A DNA stretch of 42,542 nucleotides from Bacilli bacterium (GTDB lineage Bacteria > Bacillota_I > Bacilli_A > RFN20 > CAG-826), in assembly GCA_024408095.1 (NCBI GenBank), contig JAKSVI010000010.1:1-42542 (forward strand), in the 5' to 3' direction. The notes under the pieces are model-generated. The model was not told the origin of the DNA. It worked only from the letters and a program-made list of their open reading frames with translations, and made no database searches. Made by a program: the position numbers and the translations under genes. This document shows, piece after piece, positions 17,583 to 25,777 of the stretch. Position 1 is the first letter of the stretch; each line of letters begins with the position of its first letter.

Positions 17583-18491
17583 CTAAAAATCTTCTAAAGC
17601 CTTATTTATTTTGTTTTTTAAACTATTAACTTTGTTAATGTCGATATTTTTTTCTTTTCCTTCATTAAAAATAAACTCATCATTACCGGATTTCATATAA
17701 TCCATAGCAATTGCCTTTAGAGCGAGTAAAAGTGTTTTATTATCATCGTCAACTCGATTTGGGTAAATATAAAGCAAATAAGAAGATAATATCTGAGTGG
17801 CGTTTTCCACTAATGAGGGGTCTTTATAATCAATTTGCATTTCTCTCAAGAAATTATTAAAATCATCACCGATAAAAGGCGGTTGTAGTTCACAAGGAAC
17901 TACTTCAACTAATCCATTTTGTGATAAAAACGTGATTTTATCATTATATTTTTTGTTAACTAAAAGCAATAAAGCGAACGATCTAATAGATTGCTTAGGA
18001 AATGTAGCCAAAATAAGCTTAATTTCAGCAATAAATAAAGATATATCTTTATCTCTTACCATATCTAAGGCAATTAGGACTTCATCTGCATCCTTGCTTT
18101 GTAATTTTTCAATTATTTGTTCATTGCTAAAAGATTTGACTTGTAAGGCTTTTTTTTCTTCCATCCTAATGTATTTATGGCTGTCTCTTAATATTTCTTC
18201 AACTTGTTGGGACTCATATGGCATATTTTCGTACTCTCTAAGAGCATTATAGGCATCATCAAAACGGCCTAGAATGCAAAGAATCTCCAAATGAATCTTA
18301 ATTAATAACGCTAAGTTGGTTTTTAAAATGGCTTTATTGTTTTCAATTACTTCCAAACTTTTATCAGGTTGGCCTAACGCTAGAAAGGAAGACAAACGAT
18401 AAAAAAGAGATGTCGCATCATTTGAATTTTCAGTCAATTTAACGACTAGAGAATACTCTTTTTTATCCATTAAGCTCTTTAAGTTGTCCAT
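17583..18491 (-). CDS. TPR-like helical protein of unknown function
   Basis: A soluble 302-residue, all-helical protein with no signal peptide. The N-terminal half (1-105) has repeating amphipathic helix pairs (LFYRLSSFLALGQPDKSLEVI; IHLEILCILGRFDDAYNAL) like tetratricopeptide repeats. The C-terminal half has no motif I recognise. It lies upstream of tig, and similar TPR proteins occur in Mollicutes-related genomes, which suggests a role near protein quality control; that is inference only. No Shine-Dalgarno precedes the ATG. Confidence 0.65.
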   Translation of the reverse strand: MDNLKSLMDKKEYSLVVKLTENSNDATSLFYRLSSFLALGQPDKSLEVIENNKAILKTNLALLIKIHLEILCILGRFDDAYNALREYENMPYESQQVEEILRDSHKYIRMEEKKALQVKSFSNEQIIEKLQSKDADEVLIALDMVRDKDISLFIAEIKLILATFPKQSIRSFALLLLVNKKYNDKITFLSQNGLVEVVPCELQPPFIGDDFNNFLREMQIDYKDPSLVENATQILSSYLLYIYPNRVDDDNKTLLLALKAIAMDYMKSGNDEFIFNEGKEKNIDINKVNSLKNKINKALEDF

Positions 18492-18552
18492 AAATCATTA
18501 GTATTAAATTAGTAGTTTTTTAGTTTTAGTAACATAGTTAAACAATTGTAGG

Positions 18553-19542
18553 TTATGACAATTTGGCGACTTTTTCTTTCTTCTTTTTTATACGTTTTGG
18601 TTTGCCTAATAACCTCACTTGCATATTGTGGCTTGTAAATAATAAATTGATGACTATAAGCCCACCAATAAAGCCTACTAATGCAACCCAGTCGAAGGCA
18701 GGGGAAACTTTAATTGTATTGCAAAATACAACATCCCAAGAGAAATTCTGCTGCACTGCTTCAATTATTGACTGAGCTTTATCTGGATAATAGGTATTTA
18801 GTATTGATGTTACATTGTTATATTGACTTGTTAAAAAATCATTTCTTAATAATGCAACACTATACGTTCCTGGAAGAAAACCAGAAACTGCTGACAATTC
18901 GTGAAGCATATTGAGTGGCATGTAAGTTCCAATAACAAATCCAGCACCTGCTGAGAAAATAGCAATTAATGAATTAAACGAATCATTATTTGAGAAGAAG
19001 TTAATGATAAAGAATGTTAAAAGTGAAGAAACAATAATTGAAACAATTATTGTCGCCAAAGTTAACAAGAAATCAATTATGCTTGTTAAAACAAAAACTT
19101 TAAAGCACGCTAATATAATTAACGACAAGAAATAAACAAGCATTGTAATTATAAATGTAACAAGGAAATTAAAAATTAAATAACTAGTTATTAAGGTTCT
19201 ATTTTTAATTGGAGAGGATGCAAAATCTTTTACAACACCTTGTTCCCTGTCTTTTAAAACAACATAGCAAGTATTTAAACTAACAGTTATACAAGTTAAT
19301 CCAATAATACCTGAAAGCATCCAAGCATCAACCAATCCAAAGGCTGCTGTCTTTAAAACCTCATTAGGATCGCTTATTTCTTTTTGAATCGCACTTAATA
19401 CTGAACTTTGTTCAAGATTACGTAAAAAGATGTAATAAATAGCAATGGAGCAAACCGGAACCATTAAAGCAAAAAAGAAATTTGTTTGGGTTTTGAAGAA
19501 ACATTTAAAATGTCTTTTAACTAATGCGAATAAACTAGTCAT
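18553..19542 (-). CDS. ABC-2 type transporter permease
   Basis: A six-helix ABC-2 permease (329 aa). An amphipathic N-terminus (LVKRHFKCFFKTQ) is followed by a first helix (about 22-40), a large extracytoplasmic loop, four helices in the middle (about 95-215) and a last helix near 285-305, with a lysine-rich tail. I start at the ATG at 19542, which has GAGGAGG 9 nt upstream, rather than a TTG six codons earlier. It overlaps the end of the ATPase fusion gene by 8 nt, so the two are clearly partners. Confidence 0.88.
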   Translation of the reverse strand: MTSLFALVKRHFKCFFKTQTNFFFALMVPVCSIAIYYIFLRNLEQSSVLSAIQKEISDPNEVLKTAAFGLVDAWMLSGIIGLTCITVSLNTCYVVLKDREQGVVKDFASSPIKNRTLITSYLIFNFLVTFIITMLVYFLSLIILACFKVFVLTSIIDFLLTLATIIVSIIVSSLLTFFIINFFSNNDSFNSLIAIFSAGAGFVIGTYMPLNMLHELSAVSGFLPGTYSVALLRNDFLTSQYNNVTSILNTYYPDKAQSIIEAVQQNFSWDVVFCNTIKVSPAFDWVALVGFIGGLIVINLLFTSHNMQVRLLGKPKRIKKKKEKVAKLS

Positions 19543-21289
19543 TTTCTTGTTCCTCCTCAATTTTATCTGCGCTACGGCCTGTTACATTAAGGAAAACATC
19601 ATCCATGTCGCCTTTTTTCACTTCAAAATCTTTTATATCCTTGCGATTTTTCTCGATGAAATCAGCGGCTTCATTTGTTGTTTTAAAAGCCACATGATAA
19701 CTCAAAGAATCTTGATGATAAGTGTACTTTTGATTCTTAAGTACTTCATTCATATGATCACTTTCTGAAGCGTAAATGATGACATAATTTTGAGAATATT
19801 TATTTTTAAGTTCTGTTGGAGTGCCAGTGGCAATAATGTTTCCGTGGTCCATAATAACTACATCGCTCGCTTGATCTGCTTCTTCAAGATAATGAGTAGT
19901 TAAAAAGACAGACATATTTTTTTCTTTTCTAATATTGTCTATTAGATTCCATACATCCTTCCTTGTTTTTGGATCTAGTCCAGTTGTTGGTTCATCTAAT
20001 ATTAATAATTCTGGGGAATGGAGCATGCTTCTTGCAATATCAACACGTCTTCTTTGACCTCCAGATAATCTCCCAACTCTTCGCTTCAAAATAGCTTTTA
20101 AGTCTAAAATATCAATCAATTCTTGTATTTTTTGTTCTCTTTCTTCTTTGGTAGAAGGATAAAACGCCGCTCTGGTTCTCAAATTATCGATAACAGTTAA
20201 ATCGCCATCAAGAACACTATTTTGAAAAACAATACCGATTCTTTTTTTGACTTCAGCACGTGATGTGTCTAAATCCAAGCCATCAACAGTAACTTGACCT
20301 TGATCCTTGCTTAGAATAGAGGCAATTATATTAATTGTTGTTGATTTACCAGCACCATTAACTCCTAAGAAAGCAAATAGACTACCGCGTTTAACTTTAA
20401 ATGAAATATCATTTACAGCTTTAACATCACCGTATTGTTTAATTAAATGATCAACAGTTAAAATATCAGGGTTCATCTCATCTTTTGCTTTTTTATAAAT
20501 ATCATAGTCATCATCAAAATCAAAGATTTTTAATCTTGAATGAACTGCGTTTATATCCCACTGTTTTATATTGTAAACATGGAAAAATGGCCTCCATTTA
20601 ATGCCCTGACAAAAATGTTTGACAACAGTATTTGGTTTAATGTCTCGTTGTTCGTTAAAACGGAATTCATCAGGAAAATATTTTAAATATTTAACAGATT
20701 TATTTAATGCACTTTGATCAACAAAATATAAATGTTTTGTTCTAATTAGGTTTATTACCTTCTCAAGGAGTTTTGTTTCCCTCATCTTGTCTAAATTCAT
20801 GAGCAAAACGCCACTATTAAAATATTTTGGATTAATCCAAAATTTGCCTAAATAATCTCTACATGCAGCAAGTTCATAGTCTTTTACATCAATATCGTAA
20901 AGTTCTTTAATGTCGCCTGTAGCCATTGTGTCAACATCTAGATAAATAACTTTTCCTTTAAAATCAGGAATTTTATCAATTAATAATCTCAATAAAGCAT
21001 AAGGAGTATAAGAAGCTTTTTCGTTTTTATTTCCTAATAATGTTGATTTATATAAATCATCACATCTATATAACTTAGCGTGACATTTATTTGATATTGA
21101 ATTAACAGTTTTATCAATAACATTAATTTGTTCTTCGCTTATTGGGACAAATGCTTTATTAAGATGAGAAACATCCATAGTTAAAACATTGAATGTTACC
21201 TCTTCTTTAGTTCTTTTTGCGACTGAAATGGCGGACAGCAATATTCCATCAAATGTTCGTTTGTTTCCTGCATAAATGATGTTGATCAT
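19535..21289 (-). CDS. Fusion: family-8 glycosyltransferase + ABC transporter ATPase
   Basis: One 584-residue reading frame holds two complete domains. Residues 1-270 are a GT8-like glycosyltransferase: N-terminal INIIYAGNK, donor-metal motif LDVDT (117-121), FNSGVLLMNL (157-166) and a late KHFCQGIKW (224-232). Residues 272-584 are a DrrA-type ATPase: Walker A GVNGAGKST (309-317), LSGGQ (408-412), LLILDEP (428-434), switch His466 and the usual C-terminal extension. Met272 (20474-20476) looks like the native start of a free ATPase, but no stop codon separates the halves. AGGA precedes the first ATG. The adjoining ABC-2 permease completes an exporter. Confidence 0.9.
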   Translation of the reverse strand: MINIIYAGNKRTFDGILLSAISVAKRTKEEVTFNVLTMDVSHLNKAFVPISEEQINVIDKTVNSISNKCHAKLYRCDDLYKSTLLGNKNEKASYTPYALLRLLIDKIPDFKGKVIYLDVDTMATGDIKELYDIDVKDYELAACRDYLGKFWINPKYFNSGVLLMNLDKMRETKLLEKVINLIRTKHLYFVDQSALNKSVKYLKYFPDEFRFNEQRDIKPNTVVKHFCQGIKWRPFFHVYNIKQWDINAVHSRLKIFDFDDDYDIYKKAKDEMNPDILTVDHLIKQYGDVKAVNDISFKVKRGSLFAFLGVNGAGKSTTINIIASILSKDQGQVTVDGLDLDTSRAEVKKRIGIVFQNSVLDGDLTVIDNLRTRAAFYPSTKEEREQKIQELIDILDLKAILKRRVGRLSGGQRRRVDIARSMLHSPELLILDEPTTGLDPKTRKDVWNLIDNIRKEKNMSVFLTTHYLEEADQASDVVIMDHGNIIATGTPTELKNKYSQNYVIIYASESDHMNEVLKNQKYTYHQDSLSYHVAFKTTNEAADFIEKNRKDIKDFEVKKGDMDDVFLNVTGRSADKIEEEQEND

Positions 21290-21297
21290 AGAATTTC

Positions 21298-21483
21298 CTA
21301 CTTTTTTGTGATTTTAACTTTTGTTTTACAATGTGGACAGATTATATATGCTCCGATTATTTTATCTTCACATATTTCTTTTTTGGTTTCTTTATCAATG
21401 TGACAATCACGTTTAAAATCTAAAGTAATGTCAGAATAAGAATATGTGACTTTTGTTTTACAACTGGGGCATATTATTTCCAT
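21298..21483 (-). CDS. Small zinc-ribbon protein
   Basis: A 61-residue cytoplasmic protein with two CxxC knuckles, CPSCKTKV (5-12) and CPHCKTKV (49-56), so probably one four-cysteine zinc site; CHIDKETKKEIC in between holds two further cysteines. Its stop lies 8 nt before the glycosyltransferase-ABC start and forms part of that gene's ribosome-binding site, which makes it the first gene of the exporter operon. An extended -10 box ends only 9 nt before the ATG and there is no Shine-Dalgarno. Confidence 0.75.
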   Translation of the reverse strand: MEIICPSCKTKVTYSYSDITLDFKRDCHIDKETKKEICEDKIIGAYIICPHCKTKVKITKK

Positions 21484-21492
21484 ACAAAGTGT

Positions 21493-21501
21493 ATTATACC
21501 A
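21493..21501 (-). promoter_or_regulatory. Extended -10 promoter of the zinc-ribbon/exporter operon
   Basis: Minus strand: TGGTATAAT, a perfect extended -10, with only 9 nt between it and the ATG. Transcription would begin about 3 nt before the start codon, giving a practically leaderless mRNA. Confidence 0.6.
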
Positions 21502-21543
21502 AAATATTATTTAATAATATATCGAAATAATATAATTTGCCTA

Positions 21544-21569
21544 CAAAAAAGCAACCCTTTCGGATTGCT
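21544..21569 (-). terminator. Intrinsic terminator after lemA
   Basis: Minus strand: AGCAATCC, a GAAA tetraloop, GGGTTGCT, then TTTTTTGT: an 8-bp stem with a stable loop. It ends the lemA operon and isolates it from the exporter operon. Confidence 0.92.
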
Positions 21570-21591
21570 GTTTTAGCTTTTTCTAATATAA

Positions 21592-22242
21592 TTAGAAGAA
21601 TGTTCCTCTGGCTTGTTGTTTTGTCTCGGCAGAAACTGAGAATGGAATACGTGTTGTATATCCACGCTTTGCAGCAACAATCATTTTTGCAGGCCACTCA
21701 AAGATGGCTTGGTTCCATTGAGCAACACTATCGTTATAAACTTCTCTAGCAGCAGTAATTTCTTTTTGCAAATATGAATTTTGTTGCATAGCGTCAGCGA
21801 TTTGGTCATGGGCTTTTAAATTTGGATAATTTTCTAAAGCAACATTAACGGCTTTTGTTATGTTTTCAACACCTTGAGCAGCACTATTTAAGTCATTGTT
21901 GCTGCGGAATTTTGCAATATCAGTGAATGTTGATTTATCTAAATCAATAGCCTTATCCAATAATTTTGCACAGTTTTGAAGAATAACAACTCTTTGTTCT
22001 AAATAGTTGTCGATTTGTGAAGCATCGTGTTGAATTCTTTGTTGCAATTTACTTAAATAATTGCCAGCATTAATTTTTACGAATAAAAATATTAAACCTG
22101 GAATAATTCCTAGTACCCAAAGAATAACTTGGAAAACAGTACTTCCGGGACCAACTTTTGGAGCAATTTGTTTTTCAATTACATTAATATCTCGTCCTTC
22201 TTTATTGACTGGACCAGTCATTTCGTCTAATTCGTTTGCCAT
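21592..22242 (-). CDS. lemA: LemA family protein
   Basis: A membrane-anchored, coiled-coil protein of unknown function (216 aa). One membrane segment (about 36-56) is followed by long helices and the family's NYPNLKAHDQ and ARxxYNDSVxxWN blocks (here ENYPNLKAHDQ and AREVYNDSVAQWN). AAGGAGG precedes the ATG by about 7 nt, and the upstream membrane-protein gene ends 12 nt before it, so they form a two-gene operon. Confidence 0.92.
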   Translation of the reverse strand: MANELDEMTGPVNKEGRDINVIEKQIAPKVGPGSTVFQVILWVLGIIPGLIFLFVKINAGNYLSKLQQRIQHDASQIDNYLEQRVVILQNCAKLLDKAIDLDKSTFTDIAKFRSNNDLNSAAQGVENITKAVNVALENYPNLKAHDQIADAMQQNSYLQKEITAAREVYNDSVAQWNQAIFEWPAKMIVAAKRGYTTRIPFSVSAETKQQARGTFF

Positions 22243-22254
22243 ATATTTTCCTCC

Positions 22255-24069
22255 TTATTTTGTGGCGTTAAGACTTTTAATAAATGAATCTAATGCGCTA
22301 TCTGTTCCATTTGGAACATAAGAGACGAATCTCTTATTAAAAAGTATATCATTTTCACTACTAATTGTGTTAGAAATATTATTATATTTATTCATTGAAC
22401 AATTAACGTTTTGAACAACAAATGGGGTAATTTTGTCAGCTTTTTGATAGTCAATCCAATGAACGGGAACATCGTAAAATTTGCCATCTCCAGCCATTAC
22501 TTTTACGTAAGCAATACGATCTGTACCAGTGAAAGAATATGAATGAATGTTAACCAAATCACCTTCATTTATTTTGTTCACAAATTCACTTTTTAAAATA
22601 ATATTAGTGATTGTATTGTCAGGTCTAAATTTGTCTCGATTGTGGCGATTTGCAGAGCTTTCGACCTCAAATGAGGTGATATTTTCTTTATATAAACCCT
22701 TATGGATGTACTCACTCGTTTTGGTTTGTTGATATAAAGGAATGCTCATTAGAGGTGCAAAATCAAAATATAAACTTTTTAAATATGTGTCACAATAATC
22801 AATAAAAGATTTTTTGCTATCATCAAATGAGAAATTAATGAATTTATTCGGATCTCCTCTATACAAACCTTCTACTTGAGAGTGTGCGCTGGCAATGTAG
22901 TTTAAACATTTATTTTTTCTAAAAGAAAAATCATCACCATATGGTTGTTTATTTCTTATTAAATTAACAATATTTTTTTGCGCTAATGGAGTAAATAGTA
23001 GTCTAAATTCTACGTTATTATCTCTATCAAGAGCTCCAAAAAGAGCTTCAAATTCTGGATTTTGCAATCTAACAAATCCTTTGTCGATATTTTTTTGAGC
23101 ATATTTATCTAAGGATTTATCTTGTTTTTTCACGTAATCATCAATTTTATTTTCGTTCATTGAATTTGCAGGAGATGGATGACGTGAAAAGTTCAAATTA
23201 GGTGCAGCTTCATTGCCATATAATAATGTTGTACTAACATAATAATTTGGTTCTGGAGCAGTATATTTACCGACTAAGACCTGAGACACGTTGGTTGTTT
23301 TCCAAGAACCATCAACATAGACTTTTTTACTATAAGTAACAGTTCTAGTACCAGTATAAACATGGTCTATCATATTTTGACAATAATTTTCCATAATAAG
23401 GAATGGATTTCCCAATATGCTGCCTGATTGAACAAATAAGCTTGAATTGCAGTCGCTATGGTCTTCATCAAAGCCAAATTTAGCTTTCAAATATTCAAAC
23501 TTGCTTGGATCAAAAATCTCATCCATTTGAAATAACGGTATTGTTTCATTCAAAAGTTTTGCTGGCATTCCCCAATCAAACAAACTATTAAGCGGGGCCA
23601 TTTGAGTATAGCCTTCAGCCATGGCAGCTTCTTTCTTTTTGATCACTTCATCAATGCGTTGGTTTAATTGTTTAATGTCTTTACTAACTTTCAAAATTAT
23701 TAAAAATAATAAACAAATGCTTAGGAAAATAGCTCCAGCTCCTATTCCTATCATTAAACCAACATTTGGTACTTTTTTAAGAATACCCATTACTAAGCAA
23801 ACGACTCCAGCAATTCCAAAAATAATAGCAAAAGCAATTAAAAATCCTTTAAATACTTTTGTTGATTTCGCCTTCTTTCCAAGTTTGGTTTCTTCGTCTA
23901 AATATTTTTTGTATTTTTTAACAGTCAATCTGTTAGCTTCAACATCAACATTTGCTTGCTTGTTCAATGTCTCAAAAAATTCATCAGCATTATCATGAAA
24001 TGCATCTTTTAGACGGTCATTGTAGAGTTTTGTTGGCTCTAGTAAATCTAAATTACTAACTTTTTGCAT
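22255..24069 (-). CDS. Large membrane protein, partner of LemA (unknown function)
   Basis: A 604-residue protein with a cytoplasmic helical N-terminus (1-70), two adjacent membrane spans (about 74-96 and 103-127), a coiled-coil stretch (128-150) and a long soluble C-terminal domain of mixed composition. I recognise no catalytic motif. It resembles, in layout only, the large two-span proteins found beside lemA in other Firmicutes. It has no Shine-Dalgarno; a TACAAT box lies 6 nt before the ATG and the previous gene's terminator is only about 40 nt upstream, so the mRNA is probably leaderless. Confidence 0.8.
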   Translation of the reverse strand: MQKVSNLDLLEPTKLYNDRLKDAFHDNADEFFETLNKQANVDVEANRLTVKKYKKYLDEETKLGKKAKSTKVFKGFLIAFAIIFGIAGVVCLVMGILKKVPNVGLMIGIGAGAIFLSICLLFLIILKVSKDIKQLNQRIDEVIKKKEAAMAEGYTQMAPLNSLFDWGMPAKLLNETIPLFQMDEIFDPSKFEYLKAKFGFDEDHSDCNSSLFVQSGSILGNPFLIMENYCQNMIDHVYTGTRTVTYSKKVYVDGSWKTTNVSQVLVGKYTAPEPNYYVSTTLLYGNEAAPNLNFSRHPSPANSMNENKIDDYVKKQDKSLDKYAQKNIDKGFVRLQNPEFEALFGALDRDNNVEFRLLFTPLAQKNIVNLIRNKQPYGDDFSFRKNKCLNYIASAHSQVEGLYRGDPNKFINFSFDDSKKSFIDYCDTYLKSLYFDFAPLMSIPLYQQTKTSEYIHKGLYKENITSFEVESSANRHNRDKFRPDNTITNIILKSEFVNKINEGDLVNIHSYSFTGTDRIAYVKVMAGDGKFYDVPVHWIDYQKADKITPFVVQNVNCSMNKYNNISNTISSENDILFNKRFVSYVPNGTDSALDSFIKSLNATK

Positions 24070-24075
24070 AGTTTA

Positions 24076-24104
24076 ATTGTATTAAAATCTATAAGAAAAA
24101 TAAA
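24076..24104 (-). promoter_or_regulatory. Probable leaderless promoter of the lemA operon
   Basis: Minus strand: TTTATT (24099-24104), a 17-nt spacer, TACAAT (24076-24081), then 6 nt to the ATG. The rubrerythrin terminator just upstream leaves no other room for a promoter. Confidence 0.55.
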
Positions 24105-24106
24105 GT

Positions 24107-24136
24107 TAAAAAAAATGGGATCCATCGACCCCATTT
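24107..24136 (-). terminator. Intrinsic terminator after rubrerythrin
   Basis: Minus strand: AAATGGG (24130-24136), a 10-nt loop, CCCATTT (24113-24119), then a run of T. It begins 16 nt past the rubrerythrin stop. Confidence 0.85.
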
Positions 24137-24151
24137 ATACTTTGTAAATAA

Positions 24152-24688
24152 TCAATAATTTTCTGCTCTGACTTCAAAATAGCTTTGTGGATGATTACAA
24201 GTTGGGCAAATTTCGGGAGCTTGTTTACCAACAACAATGTGACCACAATTTCTGCATTCCCAGACTTTTATTTCGCTTTTTTCAAAAACTTTCATCGCTT
24301 CAACATTTGATAATAAGGCGCGATATCTTTCTTCATGAGCTTTTTCAATTTTTGCTACTAATCTAAATTTAGCCGCCAATTCAGGAAACCCTTCACTTTC
24401 AGCATCTTTAGCAAAATTTTCATACATGTCTGTCCACTCAAAATTTTCACCTTCAGCAGCTGCTTTCAAATTTGCTTTTGTGTCTCCAATGCCTTCTAAT
24501 TCTTTAAACCAAAGTTTTGCATGTTCTTTTTCATTTTCGGCAGTTTTTAAAAATAGAGCACTAATTTGTTCATATCCTTCTTTTTTTGCAGCGCTAGCAA
24601 AATATGTGTATTTGTTTCTTGCCTGGCTTTCACCAGCAAAAGCTGCCATTAAGTTTTTTTCGGTTTTAGTTCCTGTGTATTTATTCAT
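24152..24688 (-). CDS. rbr: Rubrerythrin
   Basis: A diiron peroxidase that reduces hydrogen peroxide in anaerobes with electrons from rubredoxin or NADH systems. The ferritin-like domain (1-140) has the iron ligands in AFAGESQAR (Glu20), ENEKEH (Glu53, His56) and KIEKAHEE (Glu115, His118). The C-terminal rubredoxin knuckles are C145-x2-C148 and C161-x2-C164. I start at the ATG at 24688 (178 aa) with GGAGG 8 nt upstream; the GTG five codons earlier lies within that ribosome-binding site. It points to an anaerobic organism exposed to oxygen stress. Confidence 0.95.
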   Translation of the reverse strand: MNKYTGTKTEKNLMAAFAGESQARNKYTYFASAAKKEGYEQISALFLKTAENEKEHAKLWFKELEGIGDTKANLKAAAEGENFEWTDMYENFAKDAESEGFPELAAKFRLVAKIEKAHEERYRALLSNVEAMKVFEKSEIKVWECRNCGHIVVGKQAPEICPTCNHPQSYFEVRAENY

Positions 24689-24748
24689 TTTTTTATCCTC
24701 CACTTTAATTTTAGCACTTTAAAATATTTTTACGTGTATCAAAAATAA

Positions 24749-25777
24749 TTATTTTTTCCTTATTATTCCTTTTATTAATGCAACAATTGGTCCAACGATG
24801 TTATTTAATCCAAACAGTAACCAAAAAGCATTAAAACTTGCTGTATATTCAAGAGGCAATAAACCAAAAGCATTTTGATTAGGCGCATATGGGAATACAC
24901 CACATGAAACCATATAAATAATATAGAAAATTAGGTTAATAGCTAGTACTGCTACAGCAACCTTAATTGCGACTTTTTTCTTAATCTCATCTTTGAGACC
25001 ACAATAAATGAGACGATAAAAAATCACCATCAAAAACGCCATAAAATATGTAAACATCAAACCTATATTAAAAATAATATAACCATGTGTCCAATCCATT
25101 ACCCAGAAGCACATTATAAATGCCGCTAAGCTTCCAACGCCTACTAAGTAGGATATAGGATAAAATACTTTATCAAGACCGCGTATTATTTTTTTATTGG
25201 ATCCTTTGACATAAGGCAACTCGCTCTTTTTAATAGTTAACTTTTTTGAATAAACAACGGAAAATATACCGAATAAAATAACTATCAAACCAGCGAAAAT
25301 CATATCAAAGGGATATAATGGCGTAACTAATCCTTCAACAAATCTTTCATAAATTTTAGTTAAATAACCAACAATGGTATAAACGAAAATGATTGTACCA
25401 AGACCAACGGAAATATAGCCATTAACTTTCCAGGCTTTAATTCTACCATGTTCATCTCTAGCTCTATAGGCTCTCCAAGTATAGATTCCTATATAAACTA
25501 AGGAAATTACAAAAAGGAATAACGGCAACATTCTTACAAGCTGAACAAGGCCTTGCTTCGGTGTGCCGGATACAATTGAGCCTACGATATTACATATTTC
25601 GCAAAAGAACTCCCAAAAAGGAAAAGCTGTTAGCAATATAAGAACTATGAATAATATATTATATGACAAATATTCTTTTTTACCTCTTTGCGAAAGGGTT
25701 GATGAAATTCTATTCTCTTTTTTAAATAAATCTTTAAAACTGAGGGCGGATTTGACTTGGTTTAGTACACGTACCAT
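24749..25777 (-). CDS. Polytopic membrane protein of unknown function
   Basis: A 342-residue integral membrane protein with a basic N-terminal tail (1-36) and about eight helices (near 39-60, 80-100, 118-140, 155-178, 205-228, 230-256, 269-292, 311-334). I recognise no transporter motif. Its ATG lies 16 nt inside the end of the metallophosphoesterase gene, with GGAG about 10 nt upstream, so the two are translated together and may work together at the membrane. Confidence 0.8.
   Translation of the reverse strand: MVRVLNQVKSALSFKDLFKKENRISSTLSQRGKKEYLSYNILFIVLILLTAFPFWEFFCEICNIVGSIVSGTPKQGLVQLVRMLPLFLFVISLVYIGIYTWRAYRARDEHGRIKAWKVNGYISVGLGTIIFVYTIVGYLTKIYERFVEGLVTPLYPFDMIFAGLIVILFGIFSVVYSKKLTIKKSELPYVKGSNKKIIRGLDKVFYPISYLVGVGSLAAFIMCFWVMDWTHGYIIFNIGLMFTYFMAFLMVIFYRLIYCGLKDEIKKKVAIKVAVAVLAINLIFYIIYMVSCGVFPYAPNQNAFGLLPLEYTASFNAFWLLFGLNNIVGPIVALIKGIIRKK

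Noticed and set aside
20474-20476. Separate ATPase gene starting at Met272 of the fusion
   Set aside because: No stop codon precedes it and only a weak purine stretch lies upstream. I kept one fused gene and note the possible internal start.
24689-24748. PerR/Fur box upstream of rubrerythrin
   Set aside because: The AT palindrome AAAAATAATTATTTTT resembles one, but it lacks the central base and flanks of the known PerR consensus and is easily formed by chance in AT-rich DNA.
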